A DNA stretch of 64,000 bases from Bacillus sp. FJAT-27264 (GTDB lineage: Bacteria; Bacillota; Bacilli; Paenibacillales; Paenibacillaceae), in NCBI RefSeq assembly GCF_001682855.1, contig NZ_MAQW01000012.1, positions 434,001-498,000 of the forward strand. Reading direction: 5' to 3'. Position numbers and translations under genes: made by a program. Within the stretch, counting starts at the first letter, position 1; each line of letters begins with the position of its first letter. The notes below the pieces were generated by a model. That model ran no database searches, was not told the origin of the DNA, and saw only the letters and a list, made by a program, of their open reading frames with translations. Below, one piece after another: positions 35,348 to 43,874 of the stretch.

Positions 35348-35763
35348 GGCCTTTCTTTAAATACTACGCATATGCCTTGTCCGCTTAGGTTTTCATAATT
35401 TACAATCATTATAAATGAAGAGGATTAATGCTGCCATAGCTTCGGCCGATGCTACCGAACCGGGAGATACCCGGAACGTCAAGGAAAACCAAGCGAATTG
35501 CTCCCAAGGTGATTGTACACTTGCTCCGCACGAAAGGTTGCACCACGCCTGTTCACGAAGGAGCAGAAGCAAAGCCGATGAGAGTTCAACAACAACCTGT
35601 CCCCACTGCCTCACTGTGGCTGGCTCCGGGGTTCTTGTAACTACTTTCGTCAGATTCTTGTTTGCAAGCTGTTTACAGAAAAGCCCAAAGAGGACCACAA
35701 CAGGTCACTTGCTCCTAACCTGTCGCAGCCCCCAAACCCGCGCCCAACGCGGACTTTCGGCTC
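35348..35763. other. gene-free region, about 415 bases
   Basis: No gene recognised. Overlapping frames on both strands (for example a plus-strand frame from 35415 that runs antisense through the remnant at 35764) lack ribosome binding sites and look non-coding. Short dyads are present: CCGGG/CCCGG near 35460-35474, ACAGGT/ACCTGT near 35700-35722, CCGCG/CGCGG near 35738-35752. Confidence 0.4.
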
Positions 35764-35840
35764 TTACTCTTCCCCTGTCGCCACCGGATTCTCGTCATAA
35801 GAAATCCAATCACTCCAGCTACCTGCATACATTTTCGCAT
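35764..35840 (-). pseudogene. fragment of a second sulfurtransferase gene (3' end only)
   Basis: The minus strand encodes YAGSWSDWISYDENP plus VATGEE and a stop, nearly identical to the C terminus of the intact sulfurtransferase at 38892 (YAGSWSDWISYDENP plus IATGDE). Similarity fades within a few codons upstream (about 35840). Only about 25 codons survive. The match is high at DNA level, so it is far younger than the degraded copy at 33839. Confidence 0.8.
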
Positions 35841-35879
35841 AGAATATACCTTAACACAGAGGATTTCAATTTATTTTAT

Positions 35880-36905
35880 CTACTGTATCCCTTGGTTAGC
35901 ATAAACATTTTGTAGGAAATCTGTGATTTCATCCATGTAGCCCTTCTTGGTAATACCCCTTGGCGCAAATAAGCTGATCAACAACGTACGTAGCGGCGAG
36001 TCGGCTGTCTTGATAGGAAGCATGGAGTGCTCTGTATCGGGCAACACTTTGACGCGCAATAATTCGTACGGTCGTACACTTTCCAGATATACCTTCTCCG
36101 TTTCCTTCACATCTATATTAACATCATGATCACCAAGCATAAGCAGTACTGGGGAGTTAAAATTTGCAATATCTTCTGTTGCATCCGCTGTATAGTTCTG
36201 ACTAACAAACGTCCAGCGTTCTCTGGACATGGCATCTTTCTTACCTACAAAGCTCACGTATTCATTATATGAGACGCCTGATTTTAGGAGTTCTTTGACT
36301 TTGTTATCTACTTTCACCTGCTGCTCTATCTCATCTGAGGATCGTCCTTCCTTTGCCATTTGACTGCGTGTATTGTATTCACCCTGCCTCAACCAGTTGA
36401 TTGCAGGAGATACAAGAATGCTGAAAGCAAGTGACTCTTTATCTGCCAGTTTGGGGACAACCCATCCTGCCTGACTTGCTCCCCATATGCCAATACGAGA
36501 TGTATCGATTATTGGTTGCTGTCTTGCCCAGACCAAAGCCTGCTGTGCTTCTTGCACTCGATCATCAATACTCTGATCTAGCCAGTTGCCTTCTGAACCT
36601 CCGATGCCTCGCTTGTCCAATGAGAGTGATGCATAGCCAAGTGAGGCAAGACGCTCCCAAAGCGGTTTATATCCATCATTATGGGTAGCATCAATTGGAC
36701 CATCTCCGTGAATGAACAACACTAGACCAACCTTGTCTTCATATGTCTTAGGTAGCGTGAGAATACCCGTCAACTTACCTTGTGGTGACTCGATTACCAC
36801 CGTTTTTTCATCCATAGCAAAGGTATTTTGGTGCAAAACATACGCACCTGTACCTCCCAAAAAAAGTAGGATGATTAATAGAATTATTCCCCATTTCTTT
36901 TTCAT
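35880..36905 (-). CDS. membrane-anchored alpha/beta hydrolase (S9/DUF-type esterase-peptidase)
   Basis: A 341-residue protein with one N-terminal membrane helix (about 5-24) and an extracellular hydrolase domain: VLFIHGDGPIDATHND, elbow IGIWGASQAGWV, acid in LMLGDHDVN and histidine in DTEHSMLPI. Its elbow is GASQAG, as in prolyl-oligopeptidase or BAAT-like enzymes. The frame opens at 36986, but that start would overlap the upstream acetyltransferase gene; the ATG at 36905 gives a normal anchor. It is the last gene of a MerR-acetyltransferase-hydrolase operon. Confidence 0.82.
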   Translation of the reverse strand: MKKKWGIILLIILLFLGGTGAYVLHQNTFAMDEKTVVIESPQGKLTGILTLPKTYEDKVGLVLFIHGDGPIDATHNDGYKPLWERLASLGYASLSLDKRGIGGSEGNWLDQSIDDRVQEAQQALVWARQQPIIDTSRIGIWGASQAGWVVPKLADKESLAFSILVSPAINWLRQGEYNTRSQMAKEGRSSDEIEQQVKVDNKVKELLKSGVSYNEYVSFVGKKDAMSRERWTFVSQNYTADATEDIANFNSPVLLMLGDHDVNIDVKETEKVYLESVRPYELLRVKVLPDTEHSMLPIKTADSPLRTLLISLFAPRGITKKGYMDEITDFLQNVYANQGIQ

Positions 36906-36937
36906 GCTTCTATTAAATTCCTTTTCTAATAATAGTC

Positions 36938-37567
36938 TTAGCCCTCGTAAATCATGTAACTCCATTTTTTTTCGCCAATCAACCATGCTAAAAGTGTGCT
37001 ATTCTGAATTTCCAACGTCCTAAATCCCATTCGTTCATATAAGCGTTTGGCTCCTACGTTGCTATTAGAAACATGCAGACTTACAAATTGGTTTCCTGGC
37101 TGCAACGCTGCTTCTCCAATCGCCCACTCCAACATGGTTTTGCCCACACCAGATCCCTGGAACCTTTCATGAACAACTAGATCAGAAATGTACACTTCAC
37201 CACGTCTTGGACGATGATTCAAGCATATTAATCGTACAGAAAATCCAAGCGCATTTCCCAAACCAACTTCTTTAATTCCTTTCCAGAAAGATAACAGCTC
37301 TGTGATCGTCATATTTGGATGTTGGTTTCTAACTTGTTCCTGAAATTTTATAGAGAAGCTGCCAATTACAGAAGATTCCTGTACAGCAACAAAACGTTTG
37401 CCTTTGCCTGGTTGTTTATCCAACACAAGCATTTTTCCCAATAGCAACTGCAGTTTCATGTCATTTATCTTCGTACCAAACTGAAATTTGCTACGAAATC
37501 CTTGTATAAGCAATTGGCTCACTGGTACGCCATACTCCTCTTTCATACACTCAATATGAATGTTCAT
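36938..37567 (-). CDS. GNAT-family acetyltransferase
   Basis: A 209-residue protein with the acetyl-CoA-binding motif A (YISDLVVHERFQGSGVGKTM, about residues 121-140) and motif B (FVSLHVSNSNVGAKRLYERMGF). Its ATG overlaps the stop of the MerR gene by four bases. An AraC-free MerR/GNAT pair suggests a detoxifying acetylation induced by the compound sensed by MerR. The substrate is unknown. Confidence 0.85.
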   Translation of the reverse strand: MNIHIECMKEEYGVPVSQLLIQGFRSKFQFGTKINDMKLQLLLGKMLVLDKQPGKGKRFVAVQESSVIGSFSIKFQEQVRNQHPNMTITELLSFWKGIKEVGLGNALGFSVRLICLNHRPRRGEVYISDLVVHERFQGSGVGKTMLEWAIGEAALQPGNQFVSLHVSNSNVGAKRLYERMGFRTLEIQNSTLLAWLIGEKKWSYMIYEG

Positions 37568-38364
37568 CGTTTCTTCTCCTGTTTAATAGCTACTTCGGAA
37601 CTACGATCAACACACGCAAGCAACTCATAATGTATACTTTCCTGAGCAAATAGAGACAGATACGATTTCTCCACAAGAATTTTTGGACCTGTTAGAATAA
37701 AGGAAGATTTATCGGCAAAGGTTTGAAATAACTCGAAGTGTCTCTCCAGGTCTGCCTCACTCTGAATGGAGAACATAAAAGACAAATATTCTCCTCCTGG
37801 CAAAATGATATTTCCTTCCACACCATTCACTTCCGTACAAATTGTTACTCGAGATTCCTCCTCATACACGTAATGGATATCCGCTTCAAACAACTCTGTC
37901 AGCACATTATCCTGTTGGGCGAACATACGTGCATCAAGTTCCGCTTCAAACTCAGTTTCGAACCATGACGATAGAACTAATGCCTCACGTTGAATGATTT
38001 TAATAGAAGAAGTATCATGTCCAAAGCGTTTGTGCTCATCCAACACTTTGTGAATAAGGCCATTTAATGCTTGCAATTGGTCCATTTGAGACTCTATTCT
38101 AGAGACAGATTGTAGAAGCAAATCCTGCATTTCGTCTGGAGTCCCATCTTCACTCCAAGTTGCAATCGCTTGTACAGACAACCCCAGCTTTCGCAGGAGT
38201 AATATATGTGCCAGTCGATAAATCTGGTCAATACCGTACATACGATATTTATTTTCATCTAAGTAGGCAGGATACAATACGCCTTTTTCCTCAAAATAAC
38301 GAATTTGATGAACAGACACGTTCATCAGTTTTGCTAACTCGCTGATGGTGAGTTCTTTTTTCAT
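37564..38364 (-). CDS. MerR-family regulator with its own operon
   Basis: A 266-residue MerR protein. The N-terminal winged helix (LTISELAKLMNV, HQIRYFEEKGVLYP, then RMYGIDQIYRL) is followed by a coiled-coil segment and a C-terminal domain of about 150 residues with alternating strands that looks like a GyrI/SOUL-type ligand pocket (BmrR class). GGAGG precedes the ATG. Its promoter has a 19-base spacer with a perfect dyad, so it regulates its own operon with the acetyltransferase and hydrolase. Confidence 0.9.
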   Translation of the reverse strand: MKKELTISELAKLMNVSVHQIRYFEEKGVLYPAYLDENKYRMYGIDQIYRLAHILLLRKLGLSVQAIATWSEDGTPDEMQDLLLQSVSRIESQMDQLQALNGLIHKVLDEHKRFGHDTSSIKIIQREALVLSSWFETEFEAELDARMFAQQDNVLTELFEADIHYVYEEESRVTICTEVNGVEGNIILPGGEYLSFMFSIQSEADLERHFELFQTFADKSSFILTGPKILVEKSYLSLFAQESIHYELLACVDRSSEVAIKQEKKR

Positions 38365-38404
38365 CCAGATAACCTCCTTCTAAATAATCATTGTTATATA
38401 AAGA

Positions 38405-38435
38405 AGCATACACCTTAGGTTTGACCTAAGGTCAA
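38405..38435 (-). promoter_or_regulatory. MerR-type promoter of the MerR-GNAT-hydrolase operon
   Basis: Minus strand -35 TTGACC (38430-38435), 19-base spacer and -10 TATGCT (38405-38410). The spacer region carries perfect nine-base arms ACCTTAGGT and ACCTAAGGT separated by three bases (38412-38432), the usual MerR arrangement. Confidence 0.82.
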
Positions 38436-38831
38436 GTCAATATTAGTAACTATCGCCTCACATCTTGAAAAGAATTGCTAACGATAACATGTATAATTGT
38501 AATTGTAATCAGAAGGTGATATCTCAGAAACTCAATATTTACAGCAGACAACATCTAATCTCAACAAAGCTTTGTTTACTCGTTGTTGACCATCCCGGAT
38601 ACTTGTTGATTTTTAAAAAAGCCATATGAATGCACCAAGGCAATGCATCGCTTCAGCTACCGTTCTTAGAGGACGTTGTATTTATGCTTAGGTAAGCGAG
38701 ATAAATTGAATATATCGTGTAGTTTAGACATGACTATGCCACGGTAGCACTTCGGGACTTGAAGAAAATGTTTTCAAGAAGCAAGCGTTGACTTTCTGTG
38801 GATTTCGACACATCCCTGCAAAACGCGAAAA
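38436..38831. other. gene-free region, about 395 bases
   Basis: No gene recognised. A run of about 43 codons (GTG near 38515 to a stop near 38647) has an SD-like AGAAGG beside it but no family resemblance. The rest is AT-rich. Confidence 0.3.
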
Positions 38832-38858
38832 AGTACATCGCCACTTGAACGATGTACT
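38832..38858 (-). terminator. terminator after the organosulfur operon
   Basis: AGTACATCG pairs with CGATGTACT over a nine-base loop, followed on the minus strand by TTTTTC. It is the same hairpin as at 33839-33867. Confidence 0.78.
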
Positions 38859-38891
38859 CTTAATCATATCCTGTATATCTATTTAAGACTC

Positions 38892-39746
38892 TTACTCGTC
38901 CCCTGTCGCAATCGGATTCTCGTCATAAGAAATCCAATCACTCCAGCTTCCCGCATACAACTTCACATTCTCATAACCCGCCTCGCGTAGTGCCAGCACG
39001 TTCGGAGTTGCCGAGATGCCGGAGCCGCAATAGACGATGATCTCGTCTTCCTTCGGCAGATTGGCAAATTGCTCGCGAAGCTGCTCCGGCGACTTCCAGA
39101 AGCCGTCCCCTTGAAGCGCGTCCTTCCAGAAGTAATTCGCCGCTCCAGGAATATGGCCCGAGATATGATCGAACGGCGCCTCAAGTCCTGCGTACTGCGC
39201 GGCATCACGCGAGTCAACAAGTCTCGCGCCGCCTTGCCTTTGGTCACCAGCCACTTCGCGTACCTCTTCTACGCCGACGAGCCAATCGGCTTGTGGTGCT
39301 GGCACGAATTCACGCGGCTCTGTGACGATTACCTGCTCGGCTGAAACAGCTTCACCCGCGTCAGTCCAGGCGGAATAACCGCCATTCAGTACCTGCACTT
39401 GCTCCGCACCCAAGTAGCGAAGCACCCACCACAGCCTTGAAGCAGCCGGTCCATTACCATCTTCATACGCGACAACAGCCGTATCACGCTCGATACCAAG
39501 CGACCCGAACAATGTAGCAAGACGCTCTGGCGAAGGGAGCGGGCTGCGTCCTCCGTGCTTTTCTGCTGGATCGGTCAGATCGGCCTTGAAGTCGATAAAT
39601 AATGCTCCAGGAATATGTCCCTTGGCGTAAGCCTCACGACCATACGACGACTCCTTCGGATCAAATCGCACATCCAGCAGCACAATCCGCTCTCCATTTT
39701 CCAGTCTAGCTTTCAATTGCTCCACGCTTACTATGTTAGATGACAT
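38892..39746 (-). CDS. thiosulfate/3-mercaptopyruvate sulfurtransferase
   Basis: A 284-residue protein with two rhodanese domains: the inactive first (to about 130) and the catalytic second with Cys240 in YCGSGISATP. The CGSGISA loop is nearer to the mercaptopyruvate type (CGSGVTA) than to the thiosulfate type (CRKGVTA). It is the last gene of a putative six-gene organosulfur operon; it could carry sulfane sulfur released from scavenged compounds. Its final codons are duplicated at 35764 and 33839. Confidence 0.9.
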   Translation of the reverse strand: MSSNIVSVEQLKARLENGERIVLLDVRFDPKESSYGREAYAKGHIPGALFIDFKADLTDPAEKHGGRSPLPSPERLATLFGSLGIERDTAVVAYEDGNGPAASRLWWVLRYLGAEQVQVLNGGYSAWTDAGEAVSAEQVIVTEPREFVPAPQADWLVGVEEVREVAGDQRQGGARLVDSRDAAQYAGLEAPFDHISGHIPGAANYFWKDALQGDGFWKSPEQLREQFANLPKEDEIIVYCGSGISATPNVLALREAGYENVKLYAGSWSDWISYDENPIATGDE

Positions 39747-39775
39747 AAGTTCATACGCTCCTCTGCATTGATTTC

Positions 39776-40549
39776 TTAAATGGTGAATTCAAGACTGTCC
39801 GAAGACTTCACTTCATGAATAGCCGCATAGATATCGTTCTGAATTTTCAGTAGCTCAATGTCGTCTCTCTTACGCGGACGATGCTTCGGCACTTGAAAGA
39901 TCTGATTGATCCGCCCCGGTCTCGGTGATAGCAGCACCACCCTGTCCCCCAGAAACACTGCCTCTGAAACGTCATGTGTGACGAACACGACCGTCTTCTT
40001 TTCTGCTTCCCAGATGTTTAACAGATCGTCCTGCAGTTGCAGCCTCGTCAGATGGTCGACCGCGCCAAAGGGCTCATCCATCAGCAGTACCTCAGGATTG
40101 TTCGCCAGCGCCCGGGCAATACCCGCCCTCTGTTTCATACCACCTGATAAATGATGGGGATACTTGTGCTCAAATCCCGACAGCCCAACCAGATCGAGAT
40201 ACCGCTGGACTGCCTCTCTACGCTCACTCTTGGCAACCCCTCGGAATTCCAGACCCAGCTCGACGTTCTTATATACCGTTCTCCACGGATACAGTGATGG
40301 ATCTTGAAAAACAACACCACGTTCAATCCCCGGTCCCTTAAGCTTCTTCCCCCCGAACCATACCTCTCCCGAAGTAGGCAGCTGGAGTCCGGCCAGAATT
40401 TCAAGAAGCGTGCTTTTACCGCAACCGCTTGGACCAAGAATACTGAGAAACTCCCCGTCTTCGATCGTTAGATTAATATCCGAGAGCGTCTCCGTCGGAG
40501 TCGCCCCCCCGTATACCTTAGATACGCCACGGATTGAGAATCCCTCCAT
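39776..40549 (-). CDS. SsuB/TauB-like ABC ATPase
   Basis: A 257-residue ATPase with Walker A GPSGCGKST, signature LSGGMKQRAGIARAL, Walker B VLLMDEPFGAVD and switch histidine in FVTHDVSEAV. This profile is typical of aliphatic sulfonate, taurine and nitrate importers. The ATG at 40549 has GAGGTGAT upstream; the ATG at 40567 lies in the same site. Subunits 40568 and 41630 complete the importer. Confidence 0.9.
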   Translation of the reverse strand: MEGFSIRGVSKVYGGATPTETLSDINLTIEDGEFLSILGPSGCGKSTLLEILAGLQLPTSGEVWFGGKKLKGPGIERGVVFQDPSLYPWRTVYKNVELGLEFRGVAKSERREAVQRYLDLVGLSGFEHKYPHHLSGGMKQRAGIARALANNPEVLLMDEPFGAVDHLTRLQLQDDLLNIWEAEKKTVVFVTHDVSEAVFLGDRVVLLSPRPGRINQIFQVPKHRPRKRDDIELLKIQNDIYAAIHEVKSSDSLEFTI

Positions 40550-40567
40550 ACGATCACCTCGCTCCAT

Positions 40568-41596
40568 TTATTTTTTCGGAATAAATCTTAGATCCAACAA
40601 ATTCTTAATATCATAAATTTTATCCTGAAAGCCAAGCTCGACTTGGATCTCCTGAGTATCCTGCAGCGCCTGCAAATCTACGTCCGGGTTGTTCTCCCAG
40701 AGCACGTCCTCGCGTGCGAACGCCTTATCAGCTACAGCCGCATCTACCTTCACATTTTCAAGGAAATACTTCTTGTATTCATCCAGATGACTCTTCGCAT
40801 ATTCCTGGGACTTAAAGTATCCGCTCAGCAGCTTCTCTACGAGGTCCGGGTGCTCCTTGATAAAATTGTCGCTTGAAACTAGCACGCCAGTATGGAAGGT
40901 CGGCAGATAATCCCAACCTCTTGCGAGGATCTTGCCCTTTCCCTCACTCTCTGCAAGAGAAGCGAACGGCTCATGAATGATAGTCGCATCCACTTGTCCT
41001 GATGTAAGGCTCGCATATGCCGCATCATTTACGCCGTTGGCCAGATACGTAACGTCGTTCTTGCTTAAGCCGTGTTTTTTTAGAATCGTTTGGGTGTATA
41101 CGTCAAGACCGCTGCCGAGTGCTGCCGCTCCGACCTTCTTACCTTTCAAATCCTCAATACTCTCAATGCCTGGCTTCGCAACCAGATAGAACGGTCCCTT
41201 TGTACGAAACATCGACGAAACGATTTTGAGCGGTGCTCCCTTACCAGCTGCCACAATAACGTTCGTCGTCGCGCTGTCGGCGATATCAACATCATTGCTT
41301 GTTAGAGCCTCAATCGGATTCTGTGTAGAGATCAGTTCAACATCCAGCCCTTCATCCTTGAAAAATCCCTTCTCGATTCCGAACCGTACGGCTAAGCCGC
41401 TCACTCCGTTAAAAGGTGCGTATTTAATCTTCTGAAGTCCGGCTGAAGTGTTATCCGACGCTGAATTTGTCGATGTTGGTTCACTCGAAGCTTCAGAAGC
41501 AGCTCCTTGTGAGGTATTACTGCTGCCGCAGCCTGCAACAACGAGTGCAAGCGTAAACGTCAAAATTCCAGTTCCTATCCATTTTCTCTTTAACAT
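40568..41596 (-). CDS. SsuA-like sulfonate-binding lipoprotein
   Basis: A 342-residue NMT1/SsuA-type binding protein. The lipobox is VAGC (Cys23), followed by a Ser/Ala/Thr-rich linker and the core (IKYAPFNGVSGLAVRFGIEKGFFKDEG, shown in shorter form IEKGFFKDEGLDVELIS; VIHEPFASLAESEGK). It captures an organosulfur substrate outside the membrane and supplies the SsuC-like permease encoded just upstream. Confidence 0.89.
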   Translation of the reverse strand: MLKRKWIGTGILTFTLALVVAGCGSSNTSQGAASEASSEPTSTNSASDNTSAGLQKIKYAPFNGVSGLAVRFGIEKGFFKDEGLDVELISTQNPIEALTSNDVDIADSATTNVIVAAGKGAPLKIVSSMFRTKGPFYLVAKPGIESIEDLKGKKVGAAALGSGLDVYTQTILKKHGLSKNDVTYLANGVNDAAYASLTSGQVDATIIHEPFASLAESEGKGKILARGWDYLPTFHTGVLVSSDNFIKEHPDLVEKLLSGYFKSQEYAKSHLDEYKKYFLENVKVDAAVADKAFAREDVLWENNPDVDLQALQDTQEIQVELGFQDKIYDIKNLLDLRFIPKK

Positions 41597-41629
41597 GGTT
41601 TTCTTTCTCCTCCTATAATTAAAGCTTCT

Positions 41630-42412
41630 TTATGAAGATTTCCATTTAAGCACAATCCGCTTTTCCAGCAGATCGATTACAGCAATAATAAGCACGGAGA
41701 TCACTGTCACGATCGTTATAATCGCAAAGGCCTTCGCCGTATCATACAGAGACGTCGCTTGCACCAGCAGATTGCCGAGTCCGTCCTTCGAGGCCACCAT
41801 CTCACCGAACAACGCCCCGACAAGCCCCGTTGCCGCCGATACCCGAAGGGAGACGAAAATGGTTGGCGCTGCTGACGGGAGAATAACCTTCATAATCGTC
41901 TGCAGCTTGGAAGCCTCGAACACTCTGGCAACCTTGAGATGAGCTTCTGCGGTCTGCTTGATCCCAGTAATGGTATTGAACGCAATCGTGAAAAAGCAGA
42001 AGAGAAATACAATTGCGATTTTGTGCGACAACCCAATACCGAGCCAAAGCATCAGCAGCGGAATAATCGTTACCTTCGGGATGGCAAGAAGCGCCGAGAG
42101 GAACGGCCGGAAAAACACTTCCGCGTGCGGGATAAGTACGAGAAGCAGTCCCGTTGCGACTCCAGCAAACGCACTAAGCAGATAGCCCGCAGCGAATTCC
42201 TTAAGCGTAATAGCTAAATGATGAAAGATTTCACCATTCGAAAACAGTTTGTAGATCTCTTCGATCACTTGTGTTGGTTTCGACAGATACAGACTGCCGA
42301 CAATTTCCGCCCGTACGAGGTATTCAATAATGCCCAGACAAGCGATCAAGAGCACGATTTGTCCAATTAAAATACGCCATCTATAGCGATTCCTATGATT
42401 CTGGTTGCTCAT
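41630..42412 (-). CDS. SsuC-like ABC permease
   Basis: A 260-residue permease with about six helices; the EAA-type loop (ASKLQTIMKVILPSAAPTIF) is typical of SsuC/TauC. It is placed between the monooxygenase and binding-protein genes, with about 33 and 48 bases separating them, in keeping with a single operon. Confidence 0.9.
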   Translation of the reverse strand: MSNQNHRNRYRWRILIGQIVLLIACLGIIEYLVRAEIVGSLYLSKPTQVIEEIYKLFSNGEIFHHLAITLKEFAAGYLLSAFAGVATGLLLVLIPHAEVFFRPFLSALLAIPKVTIIPLLMLWLGIGLSHKIAIVFLFCFFTIAFNTITGIKQTAEAHLKVARVFEASKLQTIMKVILPSAAPTIFVSLRVSAATGLVGALFGEMVASKDGLGNLLVQATSLYDTAKAFAIITIVTVISVLIIAVIDLLEKRIVLKWKSS

Positions 42413-42460
42413 ATCATTCTCTCCTTCTTCCAGCCCGCCGCCTTGCAGTAGCTTCTTCCG

Positions 42461-43828
42461 TTACTCGCTTGCACCTTCCAGCGCTGCCTTTCGGGAAAAG
42501 CGGTTCTCCGGGCGGGAAAGGCCGAAGTGTCCTTGGAACGTATCACCTTCATATTCCGTACGGAAAAGTCCGCGGTCCTGAAGAATCGGTATAACTAAAT
42601 CAATGAAGAGATCTATTCCACCCGGCATATATGGAGGGCAAATATTGAAACCGTCGGCCGCTTTTTGAAGAAACCATTCTTCCATCTGATCCGCGATTTC
42701 CTCTGGATCACCGACAATAAGCAGATGACCTCTTGATGTAGCGGCGAAGTAGTGGAACAATTCACGCACAGTGATGTCCTCACGGCCTTCCGCTCGTTGT
42801 GCCAATTCGACAAGCCACTTAGTTTCGTCGCCTGAGAGGGTCGATAATGATAAATCCGGCAACGGTCCATCCAACGGATAAGGGGATAAATCGATGCCAA
42901 TTCTTGCCGACAGAGGTGCTAAATCGTAGTTCGTCACGAGCAGATTATTAAGCTCCCGGTACTTGGCATGCGCTTCTTCCTTGGTATGTCCAACGAGAGG
43001 AACAAGGCCCGGGAGAATGAATACCTCATCGGGATTTCTGCCATACTTTACGGCCTTTGATTTGACCTCAGCATAGAACTGCTTGGACACCTCAAACAGA
43101 ATTTGTCCCGAGAAGACAGCACTTGAGAGCTTGGCGCCAAGATCGCGGCTGCGCTCCGATGTTCCAGCGTTCAGGAGTGGAATTTGTCCTTGCGGGGGCC
43201 GGGCCACGTTCAATGGACCAGCGACGGAGAAGTGTTCCCCTACGTGATTGATTCGGTGCACCTTGCTTCCGTCTACGAACACACCGCTCTCCTTGTTACG
43301 GACAAACGCGTCATCTTCCCAGGAATCCCACAGCTCCTGCACAATTCCCACGAATTCTTCCGCATAATCGTAACGCTTGGAGTTGTCCCAGTGCTTCTCA
43401 CGGCTATAATTCTGCGCAGCACGCCCATCTGCGCCAGTGACAACATTCCATGCCAGCCGACCACCGCTTAGGTAATCAAGCGAGGCTGTCAGGCGTGCAA
43501 TCGTATAAGGCTCCGAGTAAGTCGTGTTTGCCGTGACGATAAGACCGATTTTTTCTGTTACCGCCGCAATGCTGGCTATCATTGTGAACGGCTCGAGACG
43601 AACCATCTGTGAAGGAAAAGTATGCTGCATATCCGGGCTTGTCGCCAGAGCATCCCCTAGAAAGAAGAAGTCGAACTTCGCTTCCTCCAGTCGCTGTGCG
43701 ACCCGATGCAAGAACTTGGGATCGAACGCTCCATCCGTTACCGCTTCCGGCAGCCGCCAGCCTGCTGGATGGTAGCCCGTTGAGAACAGAAACAAGCCGA
43801 GATGGAGTTGTCGCTTGGTTTGAGTCAT
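42461..43828 (-). CDS. NtaA/SnaA/DszA-family flavin monooxygenase
   Basis: A 455-residue bacterial-luciferase-like monooxygenase. Family features include LFLFSTGYHPAGWRLP at the N terminus, FFFLGDALATSPD, GRLAWNVVTG and ADGFNICPPYMPGGIDLF. It uses reduced FMN supplied by a reductase. AGGAGG nine bases upstream fixes the ATG at 43828; the frame opens further up but overlaps the aldo/keto reductase gene. With an SsuABC-like transporter next to it, cleavage of a sulfonate, sulfone or sulfide carbon-sulfur bond is the likely job. Confidence 0.88.
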   Translation of the reverse strand: MTQTKRQLHLGLFLFSTGYHPAGWRLPEAVTDGAFDPKFLHRVAQRLEEAKFDFFFLGDALATSPDMQHTFPSQMVRLEPFTMIASIAAVTEKIGLIVTANTTYSEPYTIARLTASLDYLSGGRLAWNVVTGADGRAAQNYSREKHWDNSKRYDYAEEFVGIVQELWDSWEDDAFVRNKESGVFVDGSKVHRINHVGEHFSVAGPLNVARPPQGQIPLLNAGTSERSRDLGAKLSSAVFSGQILFEVSKQFYAEVKSKAVKYGRNPDEVFILPGLVPLVGHTKEEAHAKYRELNNLLVTNYDLAPLSARIGIDLSPYPLDGPLPDLSLSTLSGDETKWLVELAQRAEGREDITVRELFHYFAATSRGHLLIVGDPEEIADQMEEWFLQKAADGFNICPPYMPGGIDLFIDLVIPILQDRGLFRTEYEGDTFQGHFGLSRPENRFSRKAALEGASE

Positions 43829-43874
43829 GATGTTCATCCTCCTGAATTTATTTTTTCTATATGAATAGTATGTT

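Noticed and set aside
35393..35698. A minus-strand open frame of 101 codons
   Set aside because: No ribosome binding site and no protein family resemblance; overlaps other equally poor frames.
35415..35915. A plus-strand open frame of 166 codons
   Set aside because: It runs antisense across the sulfurtransferase remnant at 35764, has no ribosome binding site and its translation is low-quality, rich in Ser, His and Arg.
38515..38647. Small GTG-started frame of about 43 codons with an SD-like AGAAGG
   Set aside because: No recognisable features, and placed in an otherwise gene-free AT-rich interval; insufficient support.
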